Source of the DNA: Podospora pseudocomata
Taxonomy: Eukaryota > Ascomycota > Sordariomycetes > Sordariales > Podosporaceae
Reading direction: 5' to 3'
DNA length: 64,000 bases
Assembly (NCBI RefSeq): GCF_035222375.1
Contig: NW_026946366.1
Coordinates: 2,542,001-2,606,000 of the forward strand
Each line of letters starts with the position of its first letter. The first letter of the stretch is position 1. Under the pieces are notes generated by a model. It saw only the letters and a program-made list of their open reading frames with translations. It did not search any database and was not told the origin of the DNA. A program made the position numbers and the translations under genes. This document shows, piece by piece, positions 1-11,071 of this stretch.

Positions 1-192
1 CATGGCTTCGAGCCCCAAAAAGTCTGGTATAAAAATCTCAAACATCTTTATGCGCCCACCAGCCAAAGCAATGAGAAAAGCAAGAACGTGATACAAAACT
101 CCCGTCAAATGCATGAAACGATACCGAAAGGGAGGATAAGAAACGTGAAGCCAAAGAAAATTTTGTCAAAAGACTACAAATCCTGAACCACC
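1..192. other. 3' flank of the FAD/NADPH reductase-like gene
   Basis: This is presumably the 3' untranslated or terminator region of the minus-strand reductase-like gene that ends at 193. I see no gene or repeat in it. Confidence 0.5.
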
Positions 193-2040
193 TCACCAAG
201 TCTCGGCAATGTACTGGCCCGTCTCCTTTTTCAAGTTCCAAAACTGCTGAGCCTCGTCATGCTCCAGGTTGCCCTTCTCCATGGCAACCTCGACAAGCGC
301 CTTCTCAACACCCTCGCCCATGCCCCTGCTGCTTCCGCAGACAAAGACTCTGCCGTCGACAGCGTTGATGATGTACCAGACAAGGTCAGCCTGGGCCTTG
401 ACCTCCTCCTGGACATATCTTCCTGGGCCCCTGCGGCTCTGGACAACCTTCTTGACTTCATCCTCATGGACACCCCACTCGCCACTGTACAGCTCGTCCA
501 CCAGCGAATCACGGACACCCTGGAGCACCCAGACCTTGTTCGCACAGTTGGCCGTCTTGAGACGCCGCTGGACGAAGCCTCTGAACGGAGCAATACCGAC
601 GCCAGCCCCAATAAGAAGCATCGGTCCGTCCGAGACGAACTGCTTGGCAAGCGGGTTGGCCATCAAACCCTTGAACATGGGGATATAAAACTCTGGGTCT
701 TTCTCCCCCTTCTCTTGAGCCTCGATGAACTTCAAAGCCTGTCTCTGAAAGAAACCCGAGCCAATACCCGTCCGACTCCCATTGCGCCAGTCCTCCGCCT
801 CATGAACGGTGACGGCAATCTCAATCAACCGATGCTGCTTCCCATCGCGTGTCAGGAACGACTCATGAGGGTCGTTCGACAACGAGTAGAAGCGGGGCAT
901 AAGTGGCTGCAGGACGGATAGGAGAAGATCAAGCGGTGGCTTGGCGTTAGGGAAGGCGTGCAGCAGTTGGATCAAACTGATGTGTGGACCGGTTCGGAAG
1001 TCGCAGAAGACGCCCTGACCCTCGGCGGAGCAGAGGTACCGTAAGATCTTGCGCTCAGTTGCGTCAGTGGTGTGCTCAGCAAGCACACGGAGAATTTGCT
1101 TCGTTGGTGGGTATGACTGGACATCGGAGCACCACGTTAGAAGATCGCGGCGGGTGGTGACAATCTCACGAGCCTGGTCGGCGCCCCAAACGGTTGGCCA
1201 ACGGCCCTTGGTCGTCCGGAGGAGCACAGGCTTGTCGCGAAGAAATCGGGGGACCAGGAGCAAGTCGAGGATCTCCTGCACTATAGAAGCCTCGTTGGGC
1301 GCAGACACGCCGATTGCGCCACCGACTTTGAAGTCAACATCCTCACCCTCTGGATAGTTGGTGACATCAAGGTCGAAGTGGAAGGTGCGCTTCTCAGCAC
1401 CAGGCTTGGTCAACTCGCGAGTGTTGTGAATGCGCGCGGGGAACACATGGTGCGGCGGGTGTGGTTGCACAAATTTGGGAGGTTGTATTTGTGTGTCGAG
1501 CCTCTCCAATGTCAAGTCATGGAGTGTCTTTTCGATGCCGGCCACTGACGAAGTGGTGTCACTCTCCGTGCCGAACGGCACAGCAGGCTCGGATGGCGAT
1601 GGAACATTGGAGGGCCGGCGAACGGGTTGCAGGAAAGCCGTTTGCTCGGGAACATCGCACACTCCGCTGAGGGTGGTAGGAATCTTGTCAATCTTGAGGT
1701 TCAAAGAACGGTATGCGTCATTATCGGGAAGCTCGATCGCCTCGTACTCCACGTTGTTGTCTTTTTTCGGGGCACCACCAAGACAGCAGCCTCCGCCGCA
1801 GCATCGCCGGATCAATTGCGTTGTCGTCTCACCGGTTATGCGTTGCACATCTTCCGGGCTCTTGGCGATCAGGCGTGTGGACGCCCGCCGGCGACGTGGG
1901 ACCGGTTTTGTTGGCTCTTCAATCTCCTGTTCGTCAGAGCTCGAGTATGTAAGTGACGGTGTGGCCGATTCGGGCTGGGGCTCCTCAGGAATGCTCGCAG
2001 CCGCACGCTGGGCAAGAAGAAGGTCTGTCTGCGCCGTCAT
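193..2040 (-). CDS. Diflavin-reductase-like FAD/NADPH-binding protein lacking an FMN domain
   Basis: A single uninterrupted frame encodes 615 residues. The C-terminal two thirds resembles the FAD plus NADPH module of the cytochrome P450 reductase / sulfite reductase / methionine synthase reductase superfamily. It carries RFYSLSN (about 383-389), the FAD-binding RxYS motif; GIGSGFF (about 425-431), the second FAD segment; PMLLIGAGVGIAPFRGF (about 473-489), the NADPH pyrophosphate site; VFVCGSSRGMG (about 565-575); and a terminal Trp, as in P450 reductase, where it stacks on FAD. The N-terminal 200 residues are low complexity with a basic RRRR patch and a cysteine cluster CCGGGCC (80-86). No flavodoxin-like FMN domain is visible, so it could pass electrons only through FAD or to an external carrier. 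Electron acceptor and location are unknown. The start at 2040 is the first Met of the frame. The family call is firm; the reaction is inference. Confidence 0.85.
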   Translation of the reverse strand: MTAQTDLLLAQRAAASIPEEPQPESATPSLTYSSSDEQEIEEPTKPVPRRRRASTRLIAKSPEDVQRITGETTTQLIRRCCGGGCCLGGAPKKDNNVEYEAIELPDNDAYRSLNLKIDKIPTTLSGVCDVPEQTAFLQPVRRPSNVPSPSEPAVPFGTESDTTSSVAGIEKTLHDLTLERLDTQIQPPKFVQPHPPHHVFPARIHNTRELTKPGAEKRTFHFDLDVTNYPEGEDVDFKVGGAIGVSAPNEASIVQEILDLLLVPRFLRDKPVLLRTTKGRWPTVWGADQAREIVTTRRDLLTWCSDVQSYPPTKQILRVLAEHTTDATERKILRYLCSAEGQGVFCDFRTGPHISLIQLLHAFPNAKPPLDLLLSVLQPLMPRFYSLSNDPHESFLTRDGKQHRLIEIAVTVHEAEDWRNGSRTGIGSGFFQRQALKFIEAQEKGEKDPEFYIPMFKGLMANPLAKQFVSDGPMLLIGAGVGIAPFRGFVQRRLKTANCANKVWVLQGVRDSLVDELYSGEWGVHEDEVKKVVQSRRGPGRYVQEEVKAQADLVWYIINAVDGRVFVCGSSRGMGEGVEKALVEVAMEKGNLEHDEAQQFWNLKKETGQYIAETW

Positions 2041-5000
2041 TTTGGATGTGGTTGAAGCCCTCAGCTGCCTCGGAGAGTTGTGGCGATGGGTAGATAATAT
2101 AGGTAGACGGGAGATGAGCGAACAGGTCGGAGCAAGTGCTGAAGATAGGGGAAGGTGAATTCGTCTCTGTCAAAGGCCCAGGCGCATGACCGAAATTTGC
2201 AGAAAATCGAGATGGAATTCCGAAGGTGATGTGGGCCGAGGTCAAGTTACGGTAATGCTGTATGGATGGTATGACTTGAGTCGAAGGCTTGCCTCGCCGT
2301 ATAACAATTTGGTGGTCGCTATGGGTATGGCACAAAAAGGTCTGTAGGAGGGAAAAAAGGGGGGACACAGCTGGGCCACTGGGAGGCTGGCGATCTTTAT
2401 CACCGTCCTGCTCTTGTCATTGTGCAGCGAGTGCAGCAGATGGCCAAGTCATTGAGGTCAGCTCACAGCCAAGATACGCTACTTTGACTTCCAAGCCCCA
2501 GCCTCTGGGGGGCAAGCGGGACCGGACACAGTGCGCGTGACTTTTGTCCTGTCCCGTCCCGAAGAAAATCAATGTGTGGGCCTTTTGCCGTGTTTCTCCG
2601 GACATACCAACATCTGATATCGAGATATTCACCAGGGCATTTGAACACATATCTGTTGTTTACTCTCTTATATACCTGTGATAGACACTCATACGGCTGG
2701 AACTGCAAGCCTGAATAACACGTCTGCAACACAAGAGCCTCGCCCTTCTTGATGCGCCCGGTGAGGCTCCCCATGCTCCCGGCTCAATGGGCATTTTCCC
2801 ATTCCCTCGGCACGTGCTCAATTCAACACTTTCTTCCCCTGAGCGCCAGCCCTGTCTGTCTCCGAGCAGTGCCAATCCGTCAGAATCACCCGGGGCTGCC
2901 GGGGGAGGATCGGTAGCCCTCACGGCAATGAGCCCAGCTCAATCTCACATGGTCTCATCACCATTCCACCCTCCCATTCACTGACCGCGCCGTGTAGCAC
3001 AAAACTTCCGGTTTTCCCAACAACCATGTTGAAAACCAGCGGTACCTGCATGGGCTTATATCTCTGATTCAACCAGCATCCGTGGACATCCGAGATGTCC
3101 TAGGAGAAACAGCAGCAACTTGTCTCCATCGCCACCCCCTTTCTGATCTCCTCCCTCCAAAAAAGCCAAGCCACCAATCCCTCTTTCCCCAGAAAAAGCT
3201 CTCGACATGAAGCATGCATCTCGCCGCCGGTGCCTACTTTCTCCGAACTCGGCCAGGCCTTCACCAGCAAAAAGATAGGAGAATGCACAGTGTTGCCACT
3301 TACTGTGTGGATACCACAAATGACGGCAAGCAAGGATAATCTAATCAATCAACGATTATCAATCGGCCCCACAAATTACGATTTCAGTGCGCAGCACACA
3401 GCGCGCGAGGCGTGCCCCTTTTGCGCGCCGCCGCCGTGATGACCGAAAAAAAGCCAATCCCAATCTTTGGGGTGATGTTTTTGATCAGGCAGATTGATAA
3501 TGATTTGTGTTGAGATTAGATCAGCCTGCCTCCTGCGACCCGAGATCTGATAAAACTGAAAGGGCTGGATTAATGACACTAGTGGGGTGACTAACGCTTT
3601 ACAACTCATGGTCATCGTTTTGAATACACACAGATGATTCACCACGGTTGATGCAAACTCTGGAGAAACAACCCTTTCCAGTGGGGGTAATTGGGAGTGA
3701 GGTGGCTCAGCCTCAACTATTCTCCTCTCACAGCGGCGAAAGGTTTCTTGTTGTTCCAGACCTTGTCCCTCAAAAGCCGGGGCACCCCTCACTGCCGGCG
3801 TAGTCGGCGGCAAGCAGCGGCTGCCGTTCGGGTCAATGTTTCGGTGCCCGCTTGAGAACCAAAAACCCCCCACAAATGTGAGCGGAAACATCACGCCTTC
3901 TTGGGGGTTTAGTTTTGGAGATGTATCCTGATTCCAAGAAGCCAACCCGACAATAAACCAAAGCTCGGTTGGTACCGCCTAAAGGGCTCAAATCCCACGC
4001 AGTTAGTTATGATATGCAAATGCGGGATTTTTATCTAGCTGGTGCCTGCCGCGCGCCATTATTAGATTGATCAGATTGGGTCTCTTGTCAACGCCGCCCT
4101 TTGTGCTCTTCGGGATTGTATGTAGGGCAGTTGTGCAAGCAGCTTGATGAATTGCACAATCTAGGTCTCCTCTTTTGAAATCTTGGCATATATGACAGAT
4201 CAAGGAGGCATGGGTTGCTTCGACTAGCTCAACCGTCATCCATTTGCATAATGTAGTGTGGTCGATGTCATCTGATCGAAGCCGGGTGGTCACCGGCCGC
4301 CGTTCGGCGTGGCGTCAACCTGGGATCCGATCGGGATCGGGATCGGAGCCGAAACGGCAACGACATCCGACCTCCGCCCCGGTTAGGGAAGCTTATCTCC
4401 GTGATGGTTTCGTTGTGGCTTTAGTGTATCATGGATATATAATAATGCGATTCCCTATAGTTCCGTTGACAACGACTCAACATGATCTGGACTTCGTAGT
4501 TACCCGGAGATGCCTAGAGAACTCTTCGAGGAGGGAACGTAATCATCATCATTCAAGCTAGCAAGTAATCGTGATAACCCTGTCCTAAACAACACACTGC
4601 CTAGCAGCACAAGATCTCTTGTCTTGGTTTTGCCCGTTTCGAAAGAATAACCAAGACAAAAACCTGCTCATCAATCCCATCCGCCTTTTCCACTGGATCA
4701 ACATTTTCCAATCTGTTCAACACGATACCCAATCCTTGAAGTCATAGCCAAAAAAAGAAAAACGTTATAAATCAGCAACATGAAACGAAGATCATAAACA
4801 TCATATTCTCATCATCGCCTTCCCCAAAACGATCCTGCCATTGCTGTTGCCAGAGCTGCAGTTGTTATTTGAAGAAGAAATGGTCATAAATCGTGAAATA
4901 GCCGCAGCTGGCTGAACATCGATGGCGTCAGCCAGAAAATAAAGAAACGTATATTCGGATACTGAGAAGAGTTGTGAAAAACGTAGATAAATTGGTCTCG

Positions 5001-5280
5001 AGACTGGTGACGGCGAAAATAAGGAGCTGCTGGCTGGTTGACTACTAGCAGCGATCGTAAAAAAACGTTAGAGGCATGTCTGCCCAAGTTCTTGACGACG
5101 ACCGTCATAAAGTATCAAATAATGTAAATGAAGAAAAAAAAGAAAAAACCATAGGAAAACCCCGGGAACGCAAGATACGCTTATCAGTAACCCTGCCCGC
5201 TGTATAAAAAAAAAATAAAAAAAGCTTAGCTTAGTTAAAGTATCCAAGAAATAGGAAAAAGAAAACCGGATTCGACCGTG
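2041..5280. other. Gene-poor intergenic region
   Basis: About 3.2 kb between two minus-strand genes. It should contain the promoter of the reductase-like gene (just above 2040) and the 3' flank of the DUF6590 gene (below 5281). Several ORFs of 65-190 codons exist, the longest 189 codons on the minus strand at 3376-3945, but none shows a recognisable domain or splice-linked partner. Short A-rich runs occur around 5135-5225. I see no RNA gene. Confidence 0.5.
4324..4346. repeat. Short GATCGG tandem repeat
   Basis: Three exact hexamers GATCGG follow one imperfect copy. This is a minor simple repeat inside intergenic DNA. Confidence 0.7.
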
Positions 5281-7200
5281 CTAACGGTTCTTGTTTTGCC
5301 AACAGTAGTCAACAGCAGGTGTGACGATGTTGTGGAAGTCGGAGGTGGCAATACGGCCAATGAAGAACACTCTGTAGTTATGCTCGATCGTGACAAGCTT
5401 CGCATAATTCACGCGCGACTCCTTGTCGAGCTTCTCGGTTCGTTCTGTGAGCTCGAGCCGCACAGGTTCGAAACCCAAGTCTGGCTCGCCCGGCATCATG
5501 CGTGGTCTTGTACCAGAGGCATAGACGATCCCATGCTTGCGGGGCTTCACGCCCTTTTTGGTGCAGGCTTGATGACCATATGTCAGAATAGGCCTGTTGC
5601 TCCGGTCAGTTCATAGGACTTCAAGACAGAGCTCAGGGTATCATTTACACGCAAGTAGAATGACCTTCGTCGGTAGCGACAACAATGAACCGACGAAAGC
5701 TTTCATGAAACTTCTGGCCTCGTTGCATGTAGGATCGCAGGGTCGCGTTCATACCGCTCCCGAGAGGTTCAGACCAGTAGATTTTAAAGACCTTAACATC
5801 CAGTCATGTTAGCCAAGAAAATTCAATCTCTATTGAGAGCCACCTACTTCTCCCGGTTGGAATCTTGACGAGTGTTCGACCACGAAGCCTGTCAACAGTT
5901 AACAACAGATCGGGAATTCCAGGGAGGTTGTACATTACTGCTCCAAATGTCATTTTGTTGCGATGAATGTGAAGTACCATAGCCTCTATCGCTGACTCGT
6001 TGGTTGATGGTATTCCCATACGAGTAAGGGGTCTGCACCATCGGAGACAGAGCTCTTGGTGTCTGCTGCCCAGGATCGTCTTGAAATTGATATGCGGACT
6101 GGTCATATCCAGTAACCATTGAAGCTGGTCCAGGCACCATGCCAGTTCCGTACCCATCATCTTCCTCATAGGCCTCGGGAATAGTAGAGTACTCCTCTAT
6201 TTCTCGTCAGCAACAGCAGCATTATATCGAAAGCTTTTTGGACTATCGGTCAATGTTTTCATACCTGGCGGTTGAATCACAGTCGCAGTGTCCTCTTCAA
6301 CTTCACCTTCTATAGGGCCAGGCTCTGAAAACACGGCTGCCCTTGGATCAAGAGTGACAGTGCTGCCTGAGTAATAGCTGGACTCTGCGGGATTGGGTGC
6401 AACTTGGGTTCCTGTTCAGAATCAGCAATTGTCCCGATAAATCATTTGGAAGAACTTGAGGTACCTTGATCGTCGAATTCACTTGCAACACTTGCATCCG
6501 TACCATCTGCAAGATCAGTTCCATACTCGGATGCAACAGATGAGGTTTCATCGTAGGATGAAGTAGGCTTCGTTGGTTCGTAGAACGGCTCACCGGGCCC
6601 AAATGACTGGGGTTGGGCTGGCGGCAGATCATCAGCTTGAGGTTTTCCCCTGTTCCGAGGTCTCCTTGACGAGGAGCTTTTCCCTTTGGATGGTCTGTAT
6701 CCAGAAGACTGGTCGTAAGATTTCCCATTTGGCCTGGTCGAGTACCCATCGTAACCTTGTGCAGATGGCGCTCCATATCCCTGAGTTTGGTCACTATAAA
6801 CTATGTTCTGCCCAGGGCTCGGTGGAATACCCGACAGCCCGAAGCTCGTGGAACCAGTCGGGGCACTAAACGTATAAGAGTCATCATATGCCGAACCATC
6901 TTGGACACCCGGCGTATCAAGATTGTACGATGTATCTGAGATGGTCACATTGGACATCGAGCTCGCGAGATTATCAACACCATCAGCGCGAGGAGCTTGC
7001 TGCTCACTGCCTGGCGGGTAGCTGTAGTCATATTCCCAATCACCTGCACCATGTCAATATGACGTTCGCATCGTCCGAAAAGAATATTTGGGGAAGATAT
7101 CGGTACCTCTGTGGTTCCGTCTGGCCCTAAAATATCGGTTGTTCTGCTCATCATGTTCCCACTTGGACCATGCCCCTTGGTTTCGTCGACTGGAACTCAT
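5281..7200 (-). CDS. DUF6590-domain fungal protein, seven exons
   Basis: Exons on the minus strand are 7200-7107, 7043-6465, 6411-6265, 6196-5939, 5888-5848, 5791-5649 and 5593-5281. All six introns are GT-AG, 50-70 bp, and the joined frame is open for 524 residues. The N-terminal 360 residues are Ser/Gly/Tyr/Gln-rich and probably disordered, starting with a basic segment containing WSKWEHDEQNNRYFRARR. The last 160 residues match the fungal DUF6590 domain as I know it, with FVVEHSSRFQPGEVFKIYWS at its start, then RRFIVVATDEGHSTCVPILTYG and, at the end, IEHNYRVFFIGRIA. The domain's biochemical role is not established; it is common in filamentous ascomycetes. The phase agreement at every junction makes the model strong even though no single ORF covers the domain. 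Confidence 0.85.
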
Positions 7201-9070
7201 GGTGCATGCATTTTTGGAAAACGTAACAAAATATTGGTGAACTCAACAATCCCGATAGACGGGATGGTGTTATGAGGGAGCGTATTCGTGGGTAAAATGA
7301 AAACCAGAGCAAAAAACGATATACCAAACGGCCAACGGCAAGAGATCCAGAACCTCCTCTAGCACGCAGCGGAGTTGCTATTCCAGGATGATGTCCTGCC
7401 TTTATACTGAGATTCTCTTTGCCACAATGCAGAGCCGCAAGTGTAGCTAGAGGCCTAGGAGTTGGGGAGTGGAATGTCTAGTTGTCGAGTGGTGCTCTGG
7501 GCCTCTTCGTAGATTAAATGCAATTGTAATTGGCGGAGGTGAGAGCTCGTGACACACGGCCCGGGATCCCATTCGCGGCGTAGGCCGACCCTATTGTCGC
7601 CGGATGAATGGCCTCTTGAAAGAGGGAAGGGTAAGTGTGGGTCGTTGGATGAACAGAAGAGGCCAAAGAAAGTTGCAGCAAGAGGAGAGGCGGTGACCAG
7701 TGGTCGACACGACGACGGAGCCCAAAGGCTGGAGTCGACAACAGCCGCAAGACTGGGAAAACAACGAGCTCAAAGCTGAGGAGTCAAGACGGCGGGCTGC
7801 TGCAGTGTCTCGACGCGAGGTGGCTGCGTGTGGGTATTCTTATCAGGCCGTGAATGACCAATGTCGACGAATCCCGAGCCACCTTGAGCGGAGCTTGATG
7901 TGGTTCTTGGACCAGTCGCGAAGACCTGTTGGAGATGTTGCCCAATGATCACGATATTCTCCTGATGAGAACGAGGGAGTTGAAAACAAAAAGGATGAAT
8001 ACATTAGGCAGCTACACATGAGCTGGGAGACGGCAAGTGGGTTCTTTCTATACCGCGCTTTTGGCGCGATGCTCTCATACGTTGCCTCTTTTCATTTTTC
8101 ATCTGCTCCTTCCACAGCTGAATTTCCATTTCCCAGTTTGGGATTCTCTGCATACGCAGTCATGCCGGCGGATTTGGTGAAGGAGGGGTCGAGAGTGCTA
8201 GCGCCGGTGCTCCACCGCAGGGTCGAGATGCCCCACTGTGGAAATGTATGTATGCGTGATCCGGGGTACAGGAAATGGGATTTCCAAAACCTCTCTTCAA
8301 GAGAATATAAGAACTCTGCCGTGACATGTCGCACGTCTCAGAATATTAGATCAGACGGGTTATCCAAGGGCAGGTCTTCATGTTAAATAGACTCGCCAGG
8401 GTGTTCCTCCTCAACATCGTTAGGCTGTCAGAAACCCCCATGAAGTGCGGCCAGGACCGTCCCGTTTATTCCAAGCTTCCCCATTCGAGATGAGTTGGAC
8501 CCACAAGGCTGGGAACAACTGAGAAGATGGGTTGAAGGCCCTTTCCTTATTTCTAATCGCCTTTGCGAACCCAACCAAACTGCATACCCTTCGTGCCTTC
8601 CAAGGTTGACCGATACAGTTGGAAGGAAGATGTTTCATTCCGCTTGAACCAACCACGAAGGCTGCCTCCATTGCATGCCCGATAGTAGAGCAGGCATTCA
8701 CTTGGACACTGGGGGGCTGCCCGGCACAGATTGGGGCACTGGGCAGTAGGTTCTCGCACAAACGAAGAAGCCCTGTTTTACCAACCGCCGCAACAGTACC
8801 TAATTCTATCAGCAAACGCGTTCCATCTCACCCACGGACTCCCTTTGGGCATTTCCCCACTCATCTCCTGCCTTGGCTTACCTTTGATGGCACTTCGTCT
8901 TTTGTCTGTTCCTTGTGTATACGGCATCATTCAAACAAGCCCTCTGCTCTTTCCTGGAGAATCGGGCTAAATCTATCGCACCATCTGTCTGTCCGCCCTC
9001 GCGCAGCATCATCCAATGGCCCCAAGCCATTGGAGATGCTGTTCGAGACCGACGTGCTGTCTTCATCACC
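7201..9070. other. Divergent intergenic region, no gene seen
   Basis: About 1.9 kb between the start of the DUF6590 gene (-) and the start of the coiled-coil protein gene (+), so it holds both promoters. Short overlapping ORFs on both strands (up to about 150 codons) have no recognisable domain. A frame open from 8915 runs into the downstream gene, but its first 52 codons look like leader sequence. Confidence 0.5.
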
Positions 9071-11071
9071 ATGACATCCACCACATTACCACCAACCAAC
9101 CCCAACACCCAAAACAATTTTCCACTGAGAACTGGCTCCTTAAACGCTCAAACCACCGCACTACCTTTGACCCGCAAACCTACACCACTCTCGTCGCCAG
9201 CTACGCCTCGCTTCAACCATGCTGTGTCGCCGGCATTCAAACGGTCTGTTGAGAGGCCAGCTGCCCTCAATGCCTTGTCCACGACGAATGGGTCACCGCT
9301 TAACCTACGCAATGCTTCTGTTCACACACCTCCTGACGATGATTCGGCCTCTTGGACTGGAGATAGTACAGCAAGCAGTGGTGATGACGATTTGTCCTCA
9401 CCCCCTCCTCCACCCCCTCCTCCACCACCCCCTCCACGAGCTTTAAAGCCCGAGATTGTCCATCCAGTTCCACCAACCAACCTGCTGCCCGTTGGCCAAA
9501 TTTGGGCAGCACAGGCTGCGCCTGCCATAGCACCGGCTGTTCATGCTCCAATCCGACCACATCCTCTTGACATCGACGGTTCGGAGTCGGAATTTAGCGA
9601 TTCGGACGAGGCGTCCACAAGTCGATATCATGATCGGCTGCGCCGGGATCTGGGGGCTGCGGTCGAGGGCAAGCAACGCGACCTCCGCCAGCTAAGATCG
9701 CAGATGTCTACCAAGCTTGACGAAATGCTTGACGCCATACGCAGGTTGACGACCTTGGAAAATGAGGCCATGAAGCTTTTGAAGCCGGACCAAGGGGGTG
9801 TTCAAAAGTTTCGTCAACTACAAAAAACCCAGATGGAACTCCTCTCGACATTCAAAGCAATGAGGAGTGATTTCGAAGAAGATGAGTCTCAGTTGCAGAG
9901 CTTGGAGAGTGATCTGGTCAGGGCTGCACGACCAGCTCCATTCTCAGCCAGGCCTAATGCCGTAGGTCTGCCGGGGATGGATTCAGTCATGCAACAGTCC
10001 ATTATTGGAGCGAAAGAGGAGGTGCCAGAGATCTTGTTGGGCATTTCGGGAGAACGCTACGACGATATACACCCTCGGTATCAAGATCTTTTGGACAAAG
10101 TTGGAGATCGCGAACTTGCCCGAGAACATTGTGAGGAAATCAGGTACCGCCGCGAGGATATCATCTACGAACTTGAGATCAAACTTCACCGGAAGAGGAT
10201 GCAAGAGAACCCGGGCAACTCGATCAGCGAGGAGGAGCTAGCGGAAATGAAGACATCGCTCGAAAGCATCCCAACAAATCCTGGAGAATTTCAGGCTCGA
10301 TTTGGACTCCCCGCTAATGAGGAGGATCTCAACTTTCTCGAAGACTACGACCGCCAACTGCAACGAGCGCAAAGGAGGTTTGACAGGGCAGAACAGGAAG
10401 TTCACCGGCTGCGAGAATGGTGCATCAACAATAAGGCGATGCGTCAAAATGCCTCTTATAACGAGTTATTAACAATCTACCTGGGGACCGACCAGCCACC
10501 GCTTCCCCCGGATGACGGGAATATGCCCATTGAATTCGTCCCGCGAACCGGTCACAGCAAGCTTGCCCATGATCGGTTTCCTATTCTCATGTCGAATCCA
10601 TCGCATGTCCTGGACGAATTATCGGAACAAGCGGCTCTGAACAAGGCGATGGCACTTCCAGCAGACTCCTCGGAGAGTGCTCAGCGGAGGGCTGAGTGCA
10701 TGAAGGAGTTAGGAATCACCAAGCTGCTTCAGAACGCCAAGAATACCCCTGACCTGATCAATCGATGGCTACTTCACCGCCTCCGCACATGTCCTATGGA
10801 AATAGAGCTCATGCTTACTGTATTTGAGACGAGCTGCAAGGTTGTCAACTTGCGGAGATGGCAGGAGGAGGTGTTGTTTTACTGGCCAAGAGACGAGGCA
10901 GCCAAGAAGTCACCGCTGGAATTTGAAGGACCTCGAACACCGGTGGATGAGATATATCTTGGAGAGCAGGACTTTTCACGAATCAACTCTGACATTCACA
11001 AGAGTCAGCAGGCGGACGAGGGGGGTCAACACAGCTCAAGGAGATCGAGTGGAAGTGAGAGTGATGGATGA
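9071..11071 (+). CDS. Conserved fungal coiled-coil protein with proline run
   Basis: A single-exon frame of 666 residues from the ATG at 9071, which has a good context (CATCACCATGA). The frame is open back to 8915, but the extra 52 codons look like translated leader. Residues 1-110 are Ser/Thr/Pro-rich. Residues 111-122 are twelve prolines, coded by a CCT/CCA microsatellite. An acidic Ser stretch (SESEFSDSDE, about 171-180) precedes predicted coiled coil at about 190-285. A second charged helical region at about 315-460 contains RYQDLLDKVGDRELAREHCE. Residues 500-640 are helical and look well conserved, with NRWLLHRLRTCPMEIELM. The tail is Ser/acidic-rich. I do not recognise a named domain. 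A cytoskeletal or scaffolding role is possible from composition only. Confidence 0.8.
   Translation: MTSTTLPPTNPNTQNNFPLRTGSLNAQTTALPLTRKPTPLSSPATPRFNHAVSPAFKRSVERPAALNALSTTNGSPLNLRNASVHTPPDDDSASWTGDSTASSGDDDLSSPPPPPPPPPPPPRALKPEIVHPVPPTNLLPVGQIWAAQAAPAIAPAVHAPIRPHPLDIDGSESEFSDSDEASTSRYHDRLRRDLGAAVEGKQRDLRQLRSQMSTKLDEMLDAIRRLTTLENEAMKLLKPDQGGVQKFRQLQKTQMELLSTFKAMRSDFEEDESQLQSLESDLVRAARPAPFSARPNAVGLPGMDSVMQQSIIGAKEEVPEILLGISGERYDDIHPRYQDLLDKVGDRELAREHCEEIRYRREDIIYELEIKLHRKRMQENPGNSISEEELAEMKTSLESIPTNPGEFQARFGLPANEEDLNFLEDYDRQLQRAQRRFDRAEQEVHRLREWCINNKAMRQNASYNELLTIYLGTDQPPLPPDDGNMPIEFVPRTGHSKLAHDRFPILMSNPSHVLDELSEQAALNKAMALPADSSESAQRRAECMKELGITKLLQNAKNTPDLINRWLLHRLRTCPMEIELMLTVFETSCKVVNLRRWQEEVLFYWPRDEAAKKSPLEFEGPRTPVDEIYLGEQDFSRINSDIHKSQQADEGGQHSSRRSSGSESDG

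Noticed and set aside
3376-3945. 189-codon minus-strand ORF
   Set aside because: No recognisable motif, weak codon structure and no neighbouring exon candidates.
8915-9070. In-frame N-terminal extension of the coiled-coil gene
   Set aside because: The 52 extra residues look like translated leader, and the ATG at 9071 has a better context.
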